This document shows, piece by piece, positions 1 to 8,889 of a stretch of DNA of 64,000 nucleotides (positions are counted from its first letter, which is position 1; every line of letters starts with the position of its first letter). The notes below the pieces were generated by a model that did no database searches, was not told where the DNA came from, and was given only the letters and a program-made list of their open reading frames with translations. The DNA lies in the NCBI RefSeq assembly GCF_963676685.1, contig NC_092350.1, forward strand, positions 71,302,502-71,366,501. The letters run 5' to 3'. A program made the translations under genes and the position numbers. The DNA is from Mytilus edulis. Its lineage: Eukaryota > Mollusca > Bivalvia > Mytilida > Mytilidae.

Positions 1-21
1 AAAAGAAAGTCGGGATAAACT

Positions 22-193
22 TATCGTAAAGTGGTTTTACTAAAACTGCATGTAATATAACAAAGACGTCTAAACTGTATGAATTTGTATTGATGACTGA
101 AGTACAAGATAACGTCATAAGTAAACGACGTTGGATATACAATAATGAATGCCGCGTTACGTTAACGTTCTCTTCTGTGCGTGATTTCCAACA
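22..193 (-). repeat. 3' LTR of the BEL/Pao element
   Basis: 172 bp, matching the copy at 2616-2787 with no difference seen by eye. The outer flank AAACT (17-21) is the target-site duplication. Confidence 0.9.
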
Positions 194-331
194 TTCTCCG
201 GCCCACGAAAAGTGAAAATATAAAACTTGTAAAATAAGTCTCTTTGTTAAAATAATAAATATGAAATTAACTTTAAAGTCCATCATAAAAATTAAACTTT
301 TACCACAGTTTGTTATAGTACGGTGTCACTT

Positions 332-2593
332 TTATTTCACAATCTTTTTTCTTGTAAGTTTCTCTCTGTAATCCAATTCCTGATATAAGTTAAGCTGTTT
401 GAACTGAGATTTTGATTTTCCTATTCTTTGTAAATCATTGTAAAAGCATTTGTTTTTGTTAGTGTCTCTTGTCCATATTAAAGCTGATTTGTCTGTTTCA
501 GTTACTTTCAACGGACCAGTGGTTCTTTGTTTTGTCCTTGAAGTGTCCACAAATGTAGGAATATGTTCAATGTTAATAGTATTCCTCTCTGTTGTATCCT
601 CGTTAGTGTGCGTCTCTTCCGTTTCTCCTAAATTGGTAGTACTAAGGTGTGTTTCGTTGATTGAACTGGTTCTTTTGAGTGGTCCTGAGAGTAGGTATCC
701 TAGTTTGGACTTTACTGCTGTTGGTCCCTCGCCCCTAATGATATCATCCTCGACAATATTCCAGTATTGGTCAGCTCCAACAAGCAGTCCAATTTCAAAT
801 GATGTATCCTCAGTTACGGCGTGTGCTAATCTTAAGTTTTGCAAATACGGCAACATTTTTGCAGTTTCAATATTAGTCTTAAATGGTGCGGCGATTTTAG
901 GTACAATCAAAACATCGACTGGTATTTCGTTGCCATAGATTGTTTGTATCTTCACTGTTGCTGTGTTTAGCTGTTCAATGGAGTTGTTCTCATTATCGTC
1001 TCCAAATCTAGATAGGGTAATTGCTTCTCTTCCTGTGGTTTTCAACTCCAATTTCTCTGCTAAATGTCTTGTAATAAATGACCTTGAGGCGCCTTCGTCA
1101 AAAAGGATCTTTGCATCAATCGTTTGGTCTTTGTAGCTTAGTGGTGCTATTGCGGTCTTTAATAAAACATTTGGGCGAGCACAATTTAAAGATGAATATA
1201 AAACAGAAGTCTCAGATTCCTCCGCGTTGTGTTTTTGTACTGTACTTGTACTACTTGTACTTGTAGTTTCTTTATCATGATCGTTGTTGCATAGGCTTGT
1301 GTGGTGACGTCTATCACATTTCTTGCAGTTTGATTTAGATTTGCAATCTACTACGCGGTGTCGCCCTAAGCAATTAAAGCACAATCTATCTTCTTTAACA
1401 ATTTTCATGCGGTCATTCTGGTCTGTATATTTAGTACATTCTGACGAAAAGTGTGATTCCTTGCAGTATGCGCAGCTGACTTGATAAGATTTCTGTAGTG
1501 AATTAGTCTTTGGCCAGTTTTCTCGAGATTTTGTGTTTGTGTAGAAGGTAGGTGTAGCGCTCGGACTTTCAAATGATTCTGTACTGTTACCAGACTCTAA
1601 AATTGCCAGTTCCTTAAAAATAGATCTCCTAAGATCACTAAGATACCAATCTGTTGAACCGTGTTCACGAGTCAGGTTTTTGCGTATTTCACTGGGCATT
1701 TTGTTGAGTATGACTGGTACTAATAACGACCCGTATGAGTCTTGAACTTGTCCGAGAGATTCAAGGCCACGTATGTATGTTTCTGTCCTGTCGTAGTAGC
1801 TTCTAAGGTGCGTAAGCGTATTCTTTGGTGCGGGTATGTCTAGTAGTGCTTGCATGTACGATTGAATGATCTTATGTTTTTGTCCGAATCTTTCATGTAT
1901 GAGTTCAATAGCTTTGTTGTAGTTTGTGTGCGTAAGAGCAAATCCGGCTATTGTATATGACGCTTCTCCCTCTAGTAAAGACTTTAGGTAATTAAACTTT
2001 TGAACGTCGGTTAGAGTGTTGTTGTTGTGAATAGCTGAATCAAAAGAATCCCAAAAGGATTGCCATTCTAGTACGTTTCCATCAAATGTAGGTAAATTCA
2101 ATTTCGGTAGTTTATGAAAGTTGTTGCTATTGACGCTTGAATTTGAATGTAAAGTCGTGAAATTGAGGCCAGTATTTTGTGAGTCATCTCTTATGTTATA
2201 TACGGGGCCAACATTGTGAATGGGTTGCAGTGTCTCATTGTGAATGGGTTGCAGTGTCTCATTGTGCGGCGAAAAACTTCTAGCGGCTGCATTTATTATT
2301 GATGTTTGAGCTTGAATAAATTTACGAATTTTGCGTATTTTCGTCTCTAAATTAAATTTATACTCATCTGTGTCAAGTATCTCTTGCTGTATATCCTCCT
2401 CTTGTACACTATCTAAAATGTTCTTATCCAAATCCTTCAGAATATCTTGCTTTTCCTTTAATGTATCCAAAATTGTTTCCAACTCGTCCTCTTCCGGTTT
2501 TTCTTCTGTTTCACTTCTCTCCTCAAATCTTCTTAAAATCCTAGAAACTGCGCTTCTGTGTCCCGCTCGTATAGATTTCAGCTTTGAAGTCAT
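332..2593 (-). CDS. Gag-protease polyprotein of BEL/Pao retrotransposon
   Basis: 753 residues if translation starts at the ATG at 2593, the first one inside the 5' LTR. An upstream ATG at 2701 lies within the LTR and is unlikely to be used. The order of parts is: an acidic coiled region (about 20-95), a Gag core of the DUF1759 type (from LPKLNLPTFDGN to about 330), three CX2CX3HX4C zinc knuckles (around 375-435), then a DUF1758-type retroviral-like aspartic protease with FDEGASRSFI at the active site and LLVGADQYW and LGYLLSGPL further on. The frame is intact. It ends soon after the protease, where a full BEL polyprotein would go on into reverse transcriptase. A short in-frame duplication (NETLQPIH twice, about 2210-2265) lies between the coiled region and Gag core. 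The Gag should form particles and the protease mature them; whether the DEG variant of the usual D-S/T-G triad is active cannot be judged here. Confidence 0.88.
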   Translation of the reverse strand: MTSKLKSIRAGHRSAVSRILRRFEERSETEEKPEEDELETILDTLKEKQDILKDLDKNILDSVQEEDIQQEILDTDEYKFNLETKIRKIRKFIQAQTSIINAAARSFSPHNETLQPIHNETLQPIHNVGPVYNIRDDSQNTGLNFTTLHSNSSVNSNNFHKLPKLNLPTFDGNVLEWQSFWDSFDSAIHNNNTLTDVQKFNYLKSLLEGEASYTIAGFALTHTNYNKAIELIHERFGQKHKIIQSYMQALLDIPAPKNTLTHLRSYYDRTETYIRGLESLGQVQDSYGSLLVPVILNKMPSEIRKNLTREHGSTDWYLSDLRRSIFKELAILESGNSTESFESPSATPTFYTNTKSRENWPKTNSLQKSYQVSCAYCKESHFSSECTKYTDQNDRMKIVKEDRLCFNCLGRHRVVDCKSKSNCKKCDRRHHTSLCNNDHDKETTSTSSTSTVQKHNAEESETSVLYSSLNCARPNVLLKTAIAPLSYKDQTIDAKILFDEGASRSFITRHLAEKLELKTTGREAITLSRFGDDNENNSIEQLNTATVKIQTIYGNEIPVDVLIVPKIAAPFKTNIETAKMLPYLQNLRLAHAVTEDTSFEIGLLVGADQYWNIVEDDIIRGEGPTAVKSKLGYLLSGPLKRTSSINETHLSTTNLGETEETHTNEDTTERNTINIEHIPTFVDTSRTKQRTTGPLKVTETDKSALIWTRDTNKNKCFYNDLQRIGKSKSQFKQLNLYQELDYREKLTRKKIVK

Positions 2594-2615
2594 CTTCTTC
2601 TGGTCACGGTACCAA

Positions 2616-2787
2616 TATCGTAAAGTGGTTTTACTAAAACTGCATGTAATATAACAAAGACGTCTAAACTGTATGAATTTGTATTGATGACTGAAGTACA
2701 AGATAACGTCATAAGTAAACGACGTTGGATATACAATAATGAATGCCGCGTTACGTTAACGTTCTCTTCTGTGCGTGATTTCCAACA
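2616..2787 (-). repeat. 5' LTR of the BEL/Pao element
   Basis: 172 bp, carrying the presumed promoter of the element. The outer flank AAACT (2788-2792) matches 17-21. Part of this LTR is open in the Gag frame, which makes the ORF look 36 codons longer than the likely protein. Confidence 0.9.
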
Positions 2788-2882
2788 AAACTATAAACAA
2801 AGACAGGACCGAATAGAGTGAAAAATAAAAAGGCAGGACAGAGATAACAAAAAAAAAAAAATGCAGACAAAATTTTTCATCC

Positions 2883-2914
2883 TACCCCCCCCCCCCCCCC
2901 CCTCCCCCCCCCCC
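2883..2914. repeat. Poly-C tract
   Basis: A C homopolymer of about 31 bases, interrupted once by T. Its length is probably unreliable in any assembly. Confidence 0.9.
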
Positions 2915-3180
2915 AATAAAAATCAAATGGTATATATAGCTCCCTTAATTGATTTGATAATGATAAAGGTAGGCCGGTGTAGTTGAATTTATGCATTCTT
3001 GATAGACTTGTATATGTTCATATTTTCGCTAATAAGCAAACTTTCCCAAAAAATATACAACATAGAAATTTATTTTTGTGCACAAGACATAATACTAGAT
3101 ATTAATATTTAGACTGAAATTCAACAAGTTTTTATTATCAAACTCACACTGACTAAAATTTGTTTCTTTGTTTCGTATAG

Positions 3181-4119
3181 GTTCAAGGAAAAGTTGGAGA
3201 ACCATTACTCGAAAAGGATGAAGTTGCCATAGGAACAGTTCTAAGACACCTATCAGCTGCCTTGTTGTCATCACAGAAGAACAATTTGGACACATCAAGC
3301 CTTGCAGTAAAGAAACAAACTGAAACAGACTTCATTCCAAACAACATTAATTCATCAGAATGCTTCAGTATCAATGCAAACGACATCAACACAACCTCCT
3401 CGGACTTAGACCCATGTGACAGCGACGACCAATCAGAACCAGAGATAGACTATGAAGAGGAACTACTCTCTAGAATGTTATACTATGGTCAGTACGAAAA
3501 TTCAGAAGCAGCAGCACCCAAAGCAGAAAAACATTCCGCTCAAGCTCCTTCGTCTACGCCTCTTGCTTCATCCACTATGATAGAAGATTGTTCAGAATCC
3601 ACCATTAGAAACAACAGAAGACGTAAAAACCGATCTACCCCGCTAGCCTCATCTACCATGATGGAAGATCTTATAGCAGACATAAAAGAACAGAACCAGG
3701 AGACAACTAGTTCCGGGAGTATCGTCACATGGTCTATTGATAATAGCACCAACACAGCATCACTCAAAGAGTACTACCACAGATATTTTGGTGTCGACAG
3801 CAACAATTCCTGCTCAGATTCAGATACCACTGGTATGTCAACTAGGTTATCAAGCACATTGAACTCCGAAGACAGCTTTTCCAGTGATGATGACTCAGAC
3901 ATATCGCCATCGGACTTCTGGAACAGAAATGGTCATTTGCCTCGTACCAGTACCAGTGTTGACCTCAATAAGATTACCAACAATCCAGCTCCTCTAAAGA
4001 CTTGCCAGAAGAAAAACTCAAAAGGTAGACAACCAGTATCGAAGCTGTTATTCTTCATCCGGGGCATCAAAAAGAACATTACGAGAAAAACTTCTTCAAA
4101 AGACAACAGCAGACGATAA
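3181..4119 (+). CDS. Terminal exon of an unrecognised serine/acidic-rich protein gene
   Basis: A 3' acceptor (TTTGTTTCGTATAG) precedes 3181, and the frame is open from there to the TAA at 4117-4119, giving 312 residues. A stop codon (TAG) in the same frame overlaps the acceptor, so the exon cannot extend further left. No ATG near the 5' edge is needed, as upstream exons must lie outside the window or left of the LTR element. The product is hydrophilic and probably disordered, with acidic clusters (DSDDQSEPEIDYEEE; DSFSSDDDSD), a repeated segment STPLASSTM at two places about 35 residues apart, and a basic C-terminus (RGIKKNITRKTSSKDNSRR). No enzyme or membrane domain was recognised. The composition suggests a regulated intracellular or nuclear protein, but this is a guess. 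Confidence 0.7.
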   Translation, partial: VQGKVGEPLLEKDEVAIGTVLRHLSAALLSSQKNNLDTSSLAVKKQTETDFIPNNINSSECFSINANDINTTSSDLDPCDSDDQSEPEIDYEEELLSRMLYYGQYENSEAAAPKAEKHSAQAPSSTPLASSTMIEDCSESTIRNNRRRKNRSTPLASSTMMEDLIADIKEQNQETTSSGSIVTWSIDNSTNTASLKEYYHRYFGVDSNNSCSDSDTTGMSTRLSSTLNSEDSFSSDDDSDISPSDFWNRNGHLPRTSTSVDLNKITNNPAPLKTCQKKNSKGRQPVSKLLFFIRGIKKNITRKTSSKDNSRR

Positions 4120-4215
4120 GAAAAAACGGATCTGTACCAGCTATGGAAACATTGTTTAAGACTATGAAATAGTGCTATATTGTTAAGTTTAAATTTATTA
4201 ATTTGAGAGAATTAA

Positions 4216-4221
4216 AATAAA
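4216..4221 (+). terminator. Polyadenylation signal AATAAA
   Basis: AATAAA about 97 bases after the stop of the exon at 3181-4119, in the right position to end that transcript. Confidence 0.6.
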
Positions 4222-4229
4222 TATAAATA

Positions 4230-5072
4230 GTAATACAATACTGGATTTCCTTGTTTGTTGTGTGTTTATCTGTTTATTGTTTTTGCTCGATCAAGGACTC
4301 AAGTTGGTTTGGTTTAACTTTTGCGTGCCCTTCAAGTCAAACTAGTAAATTGCACATAACAAGTATTTAAACAAGAATTTCGGAATCAGCAGCTTATCAA
4401 TTAAAACAATCTATCATGGATTAGTTACTCTAGAGATTTCATGATTCTGAGAACAATTTTAGAACGTTTTTTCGCTGATTTTAATATGCACTTTCTGTAC
4501 AAATGTGCATTATTTTGTATAGAACTAATTCGATATTTCAGAAATAAAAGGGATTAATTTTTCAATTTAAAGTTATAGTTAAACTAGCCGAATGTGTGCA
4601 TACAAAGGATGACCATAATCTGTGACATAGCCGTTTTTACTGTTTTTCGGCCTTAACATTAATTACCCTAGTATCATTTATGAAATTGTCTATAGCTGAG
4701 CTAGTATCGTTGATGAAAATATTACTTTATAAATTTCGTTCTCAGAAGCGCTTTTGTGGATTTACCGTCACCAAGAATGGAACGCTTAAACCTAAATATT
4801 CGAAAGCCAGCTTGTTACAAAAAACACACTGAATTAACGCCAGGAGCTATTAAAATACCAAAATTATCTATTCATCTATATTGTCAACTTCTGATTTTTC
4901 TACATTTGTTCATACTTGTAGCCGCAACTGATTAAATTGAGCTTCACAAAAATGACATACTTTAAACAATAGCTTTATAGAGTGTAACAAATAGAAGTAT
5001 AATAGTAAGATTACCAAACAAGGAAACTATCCAAGAAGAGTTCAGGATACACATTTTACTATTTTATTAGGT
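4230..5072. other. Gene-free AT-rich stretch
   Basis: No coding exon, known repeat or clear palindrome seen. Confidence 0.5.
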
Positions 5073-5083
5073 TATTTTTGGTC

Positions 5084-5256
5084 TAGTCCGAGATTACTCT
5101 GACGTCCAACGGCTGTTTTGCAAGACAAGCTGGGGGCCCCAGCTTGTCTGGCAAAACAGCCGTTGGACGTCAGAGTAATCTCGCATTCGTCTCAACTCGG
5201 CCGATTCCGTAGTAGCGGATTCTACCGAGGATTGCCGAATGAGTAATCTCGGACTA
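5084..5256. mobile_element. Foldback MITE with 16-bp TIRs and 9-bp target duplication
   Basis: Termini TAGTCCGAGATTACTC (5084-5099) and its exact reverse complement (5241-5256) are flanked by TTTTTGGTC on both sides (5075-5083 and 5257-5265). Inside is a second inverted repeat, 5089-5183, with arms of about 46 bp around GGG and a single mismatch, so the left terminus can pair with either of two partners. A 9-bp duplication fits a Mutator-like element, but no transposase is present, so the superfamily is an inference. Confidence 0.75.
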
Positions 5257-5404
5257 TTTTTGGTCATATAGCTCTTCACTTGTTTTATTTCTTATAAATC
5301 CTTGGCTTCAACATATTTGGCGTTCCTGATGAGGTAAATCCAGAAATGTGCTAAGGATGCATTGAATTTATGTAACGTGTTGTTTCATTTTTTACAAGAG
5401 GACA

Positions 5405-5625
5405 CGGGCTTTAATGATCATTAGTGGCCAAGGGGATTATGTAGTCCAACAAATGCATCCCGAGTCTGTCAACACTGAGGTTGTATGTTCGAATACCGTA
5501 CGTGGCAGGACCGATTGACTCCAATTTTAATTGACTAGGATTATCAGATGGTTCTCTCTCGTTTCCTCCACCAATACAAACTGACAACAACGAAATACAA
5601 CAATTGGTGAAGGTCGTACGGTGTC
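5405..5625. repeat. SINE-like repeat with tRNA-like head
   Basis: 5440-5515 contains a degenerate B-box-like stretch (GTATGTTCGAATACC) downstream of an A-box-like stretch, followed by the TCAGATGGTTCTCTC motif. A related motif appears in the opposite orientation at 7085-7125 (GGAGAGAACCACCGAC). tRNA derivation is inferred. Confidence 0.45.
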
Positions 5626-5705
5626 CTATAAATGTTAATTTCTTATTCATTTGATCTCTTGTGGAAAGTTGTCTCATTGGCAAGCATACCACATCTTCTT
5701 TTTTA
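5625..5705 (-). repeat. ACGGCCTTCAACA repeat family, 5' piece
   Basis: The tail GTTGTCTCATTGGCAAGCAT then ACCACATCTTC is the reverse complement of the start of the copy at 6374-6790. It is followed by (TCAA)n around 5742-5760. Confidence 0.7.
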
Positions 5706-5969
5706 TGATAATTTTTATTGTGGCGTTAAACACCACTAGGTTATCAATCAATCAATCAATCACGAGCTTGAATGTCTCCTCTGCTGTACAGGTCGTGCAT
5801 GATTAAATTCTTGATAAGATTTCACTATATCACATTAAACTAACAGCATTAATGAAAGTCCAGATGAACACGTCCAATACAGACATGCAATCCATAGATT
5901 AAATCCCGTACGCCAAATACTGTGAAACAGACATAACCTCAACACTCAACATGTTTATGGTTTTATTCA

Positions 5970-6122
5970 TAAATAAGGCCGTTGTAGATTTCTCGTTTGA
6001 ATTGTTTTACGATTACCATTTCGAGTCCTTTAATAGCGCTCTCTGTGGTATTCGGCTTGCTCATTGTTAAAAGTCTCTGGTGGAGACTAGTCTCATTAGC
6101 AATCATACCAAATTTTTTTTAT
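5970..6122 (-). repeat. ACGGCCTTCAACA repeat family, partial
   Basis: Matches the inner 150 bp of the family in reverse (AAGGCCGTTGTAG through CATACCAAAT), with internal deletions. Confidence 0.65.
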
Positions 6123-6194
6123 CATATTGACTGATTCACTATTAAATGTGAAAAGGGTAAGATTAAGCGATCGGACAGTTATACACCACATGTT

Positions 6195-6372
6195 GATATA
6201 TTGCTAAGGCAGATCCAGGGGTGTGCCAGACAGTGGTGTACGCAAAATTAGGTAGATTATATAGGTAATCACTGAAGCATAACTGGGGCGAAACTCCCTT
6301 AGGTCAGTCAGTGCCCCCCCCTAAAAAAACCAACACTTTGTATGAAAAGTTCTGGATCCGCCATTGCAAGTT
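6195..6372. mobile_element. GGCGGATCCAG-type short element
   Basis: Ends GGCAGATCCAGGGG (about 6208) and CTGGATCCGCCATTG (about 6351-6365) are inverted relative to each other. They match the termini of the elements at 14240 and 14507. Exact borders are uncertain. Confidence 0.5.
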
Positions 6373-6373
6373 A

Positions 6374-6790
6374 GTATAAAAAAAAGTATATGATTGACAA
6401 TGAGACAACTCTCCACAAGAGACAAAATGACACAGAATTTAAAACATGTAGGTCATCGTACGGCCTTCAACAATGAACGAATCCCATAATCACATAGTCA
6501 TCTATAAAAGGCCTCGAAATGACAAGTGTATAAAACAATTCAAATGAAAAAAACTAACGACTTCATTTATGAACAAAAATGAACGGAAACCAAATATGGT
6601 CACACCGACCACTGAATTATTGGCTCCTGACTTGGGACAGGCACATACATACAGAATATGGCGGGGTTAAACATGCTATAGTGGAATCCCAACCCTACCC
6701 CTAACCTAAGACGGTCGTGTAACAGTACAACACCGAACTATAAAGTTCAGTTGGAAAAAGGTTGAACTCATCAGAGGGATACAAAAAGAA
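6374..6790 (+). repeat. ACGGCCTTCAACA repeat family, long copy
   Basis: The most complete forward copy. It holds GAGACAACTCTCCACAAGAG, then TACGGCCTTCAACA, TATAAAAGGCC, GGGACAGGCACATACATACA, GGCGGGGTTAAACATG and AACAGTACAACA. Related pieces occur near 5.6, 6.0, 8.7, 29.8, 34.95, 36.2, 44.3, 56.5, 57.2, 59.7, 60.4 and 63.6 kb. Confidence 0.75.
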
Positions 6791-6989
6791 AACCATCTAA
6801 CAAAAACGGACATCACATTATAGTTGAGATATTGCTTATAGTATCTGAAAAACATACCAGAGCACAAAAACCTAACATAGACCAATGAATTATGAAAATG
6901 AGGTCACGGTCAAAGAAACCGGTCAAATTGATATGTTCATTTTGCAAGCAATTCAAACACCACATTTAGTAGACCTAACTGCTTATAGC

Positions 6990-7270
6990 GTTATAGAAAC
7001 AAACCCATGCTATGCGTTATGGATTTGCTCATTGTTGTTTGGTTGGTGTTTAACGCCACTTGGTGTATTATTTGCAATTACATGGCGGTTAGGCGAAGGA
7101 AGCCGGAGAGAACCACCGACCTACGCCATGAAATCTGACAATGCTTGTCAATTAAGATTGAAGTCGAGCACCTGCAACATGTACGAACTCACCACCTCAG
7201 TATTAACAGGCTAGCGATCCAGTAGTTTGAAATACTAGTTAGACAACTCTGTCATCGGTGGTCCCTGCTC
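6990..7270. repeat. SINE-like repeat fragment
   Basis: Contains GTTTAACGCCACTTGGTG and the GGAGAGAACCACCGAC motif that is inverted relative to 5540-5560. The open frame across it is a by-product of the repeat. Confidence 0.45.
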
Positions 7271-8085
7271 ATTGTTATAAAGGCCGAGCAGTAACATGGT
7301 CCGAGACCACAATTATTTCGTAGTGCATTTCTTTTAGAGCATAAATGAAAATAAAAAAAATTCCACCTGCGCTTTCTTAAAGAAACTTTTACAGTGTGTT
7401 GTACTACTTTTGGGACAAATTATATCAAAATTATAGAAAACTTCATCGGCTCTAACTCAAAATATGGATAATTTTATGTTTAGGGCGTCTTGAAATCTTT
7501 TGACAGCTTCCGAAGTGCTAATTTTCAGCCTTTTTTAGCTGGACAAAATCACTACTTTCCTTTAAAACTCTGGACCCAAATATTTTTACATTGTAATTTC
7601 ACCCCTTACTTGCAATTTGAGGCATTAAACATGGAGAAATTAATTTGGAAGGGGTATACAAGTTAATGGCAAGTAATCCACTGTCAATACTAGGTACTAT
7701 ATTTGTGAACAACGAAAATCAAGGGACGACAATTGTGGTCTCGGACCACATGTAGCGTATATAGAGGGTTTTATTCGTGGGTGTCAAATTTCATTGAAAA
7801 AAAAAGTATACGAAATATTTTGAGGGTTATTTTTTTTTGCGGATTCAAAACTTTTTGTTATCAATATCTGTTCATGTACATACTTTTAAGTTAGCGGAAT
7901 TTATTTTTGCGACTTTGTTCTATCCGGGAAAATAGGCGAAAATGTACACCCAACTAAAATAACCCTCTATACGGTAAATCAATAAAATGCATTTAGTCTC
8001 TGGTGGAGTTTTCTCATTGACAATTATACTACCACATCTTTTTCTATCTATTCTCGCAACATTTACCTTCAATCATCACTTAATT
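7271..8085. other. Gene-free stretch
   Basis: AT-rich and non-coding. AGACCACAATT (about 7303) and ACAATTGTGGTCTCGGACC (about 7728) are inverted copies of one another about 430 bp apart and may bound a decayed transposon. Confidence 0.4.
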
Positions 8086-8089
8086 ATCA

Positions 8090-8372
8090 ACAAGAATGTG
8101 TCCTCAGTACACGAATGCCCCACTCGCACTATCATTTTCTATGTTCAGTGGACCGTGAAATTCGGGTAAAATCTCTAATTTGGCATTAAAATTAAAAAGA
8201 TCATATCATAGGGAACATGTGTACCAAGTTTGAAGTCAATTGGACTTCAACTTCATCAAAAACTACCTTGACCAAAAACTTTAACCTGAAGCGGGACAGA
8301 CGGACGAACAGACGGACGGACGCACAGACCAGAAAACATAATGCCCCTCTACTATCGTAGGTGGGGCATAAT
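8090..8372 (-). repeat. AGAGGGGCATTAT repeat family
   Basis: A reverse-orientation copy of the family also seen at 25720-27085. It runs from GAATGTGTCCTCAGTACACG through the sequence GTCAATTGGACTTCAACTTC to TAGGTGGGGCATAAT. The GACGGACGAACAGACGGACG block is its typical low-complexity part. Confidence 0.75.
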
Positions 8373-8689
8373 AAAATGAGATCCGATAAACTTTTGACGG
8401 TCATGTACGTTGCAAGCAAACAAATACCAAATACAGTTATCCTTTTGTACTCATAATAAGTTAGAAATTCTGAATAAGAAAAAAAAATACATTTTAAGCA
8501 GTCGCGAAACCATGAAATGAGGTCTAGGACAATAAACAGACGACAGACGAAAGCTCTGTAACATAAGGCATCTATTATATGCAAGGTATGAAGCATAAAG
8601 ATTTTCTACCATCAGAAATACATAGCTTACTGCAATGAGTTTACGCCAGACATCGCCGGATTGACTGAATCCATATTTTGAACATAAAT

Positions 8690-8885
8690 TAGGCCGTTAG
8701 TTTTTTCATTTGAATCGTTTACATTGTAATTTCGATACCTTTTATAGCTGATTATAATATGCGGATTGGCTTTGTTCAATGTTGAAGGCCGTATGGTGAC
8801 CTATAGTTGAAAATTTCTGTCACGTCATTTTAATCTCTCGTGAAGAATTATCTCATTGGCAATCATACCAAATCTTCATTTTTAT
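8690..8885 (-). repeat. ACGGCCTTCAACA repeat family
   Basis: A reverse copy from AGGCCGTTAGTTTTTTC through GTTGAAGGCCGTATGGTGAC to CATTGGCAATCATACC. Confidence 0.75.
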
Positions 8886-8889
8886 ATTT

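Larger units (their letters stand above)
22..2787 (-). mobile_element. Non-autonomous BEL/Pao-type LTR retrotransposon, complete
   Basis: A whole LTR element reads right to left. Two direct copies of a 172-bp LTR (2616-2787 is the 5' LTR, 22-193 the 3' LTR) look identical base for base. The LTR starts TGTTGG on the minus strand. Both sides carry AAACT (17-21 and 2788-2792), a 5-bp target duplication as expected for BEL/Pao. Just inside the 5' LTR a TGG-initial stretch (TGGTACCGTGACC) fits a primer-binding site. Just before the 3' LTR, GTGGGCCGGAGAA fits a polypurine tract. Between them is only a Gag plus protease ORF and about 140 bp of non-coding DNA. There is no reverse transcriptase, RNase H or integrase, so the element depends on proteins from a full-length relative. 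Identical LTRs imply a recent insertion. Confidence 0.9.

Noticed and set aside
450-938. 162-codon plus-strand ORF
   Set aside because: Antisense shadow of the retrotransposon Gag-protease frame.
3540-3767. Minus-strand ORF of 75 codons
   Set aside because: Antisense of the exon at 3181-4119; repetitive because that exon has a duplicated motif.
5411-5692. 93-codon minus-strand ORF
   Set aside because: Spans SINE-like and ACGGCCTTCAACA repeat sequence; no protein-like pattern.
6885-7214. 109-codon plus-strand ORF
   Set aside because: Lies over a SINE-like repeat whose motifs recur in non-coding copies.
8201-8596. 131-codon minus-strand ORF
   Set aside because: Runs through the AGAGGGGCATTAT repeat, including its low-complexity block; hydrophobic composition is due to T-rich repeat.
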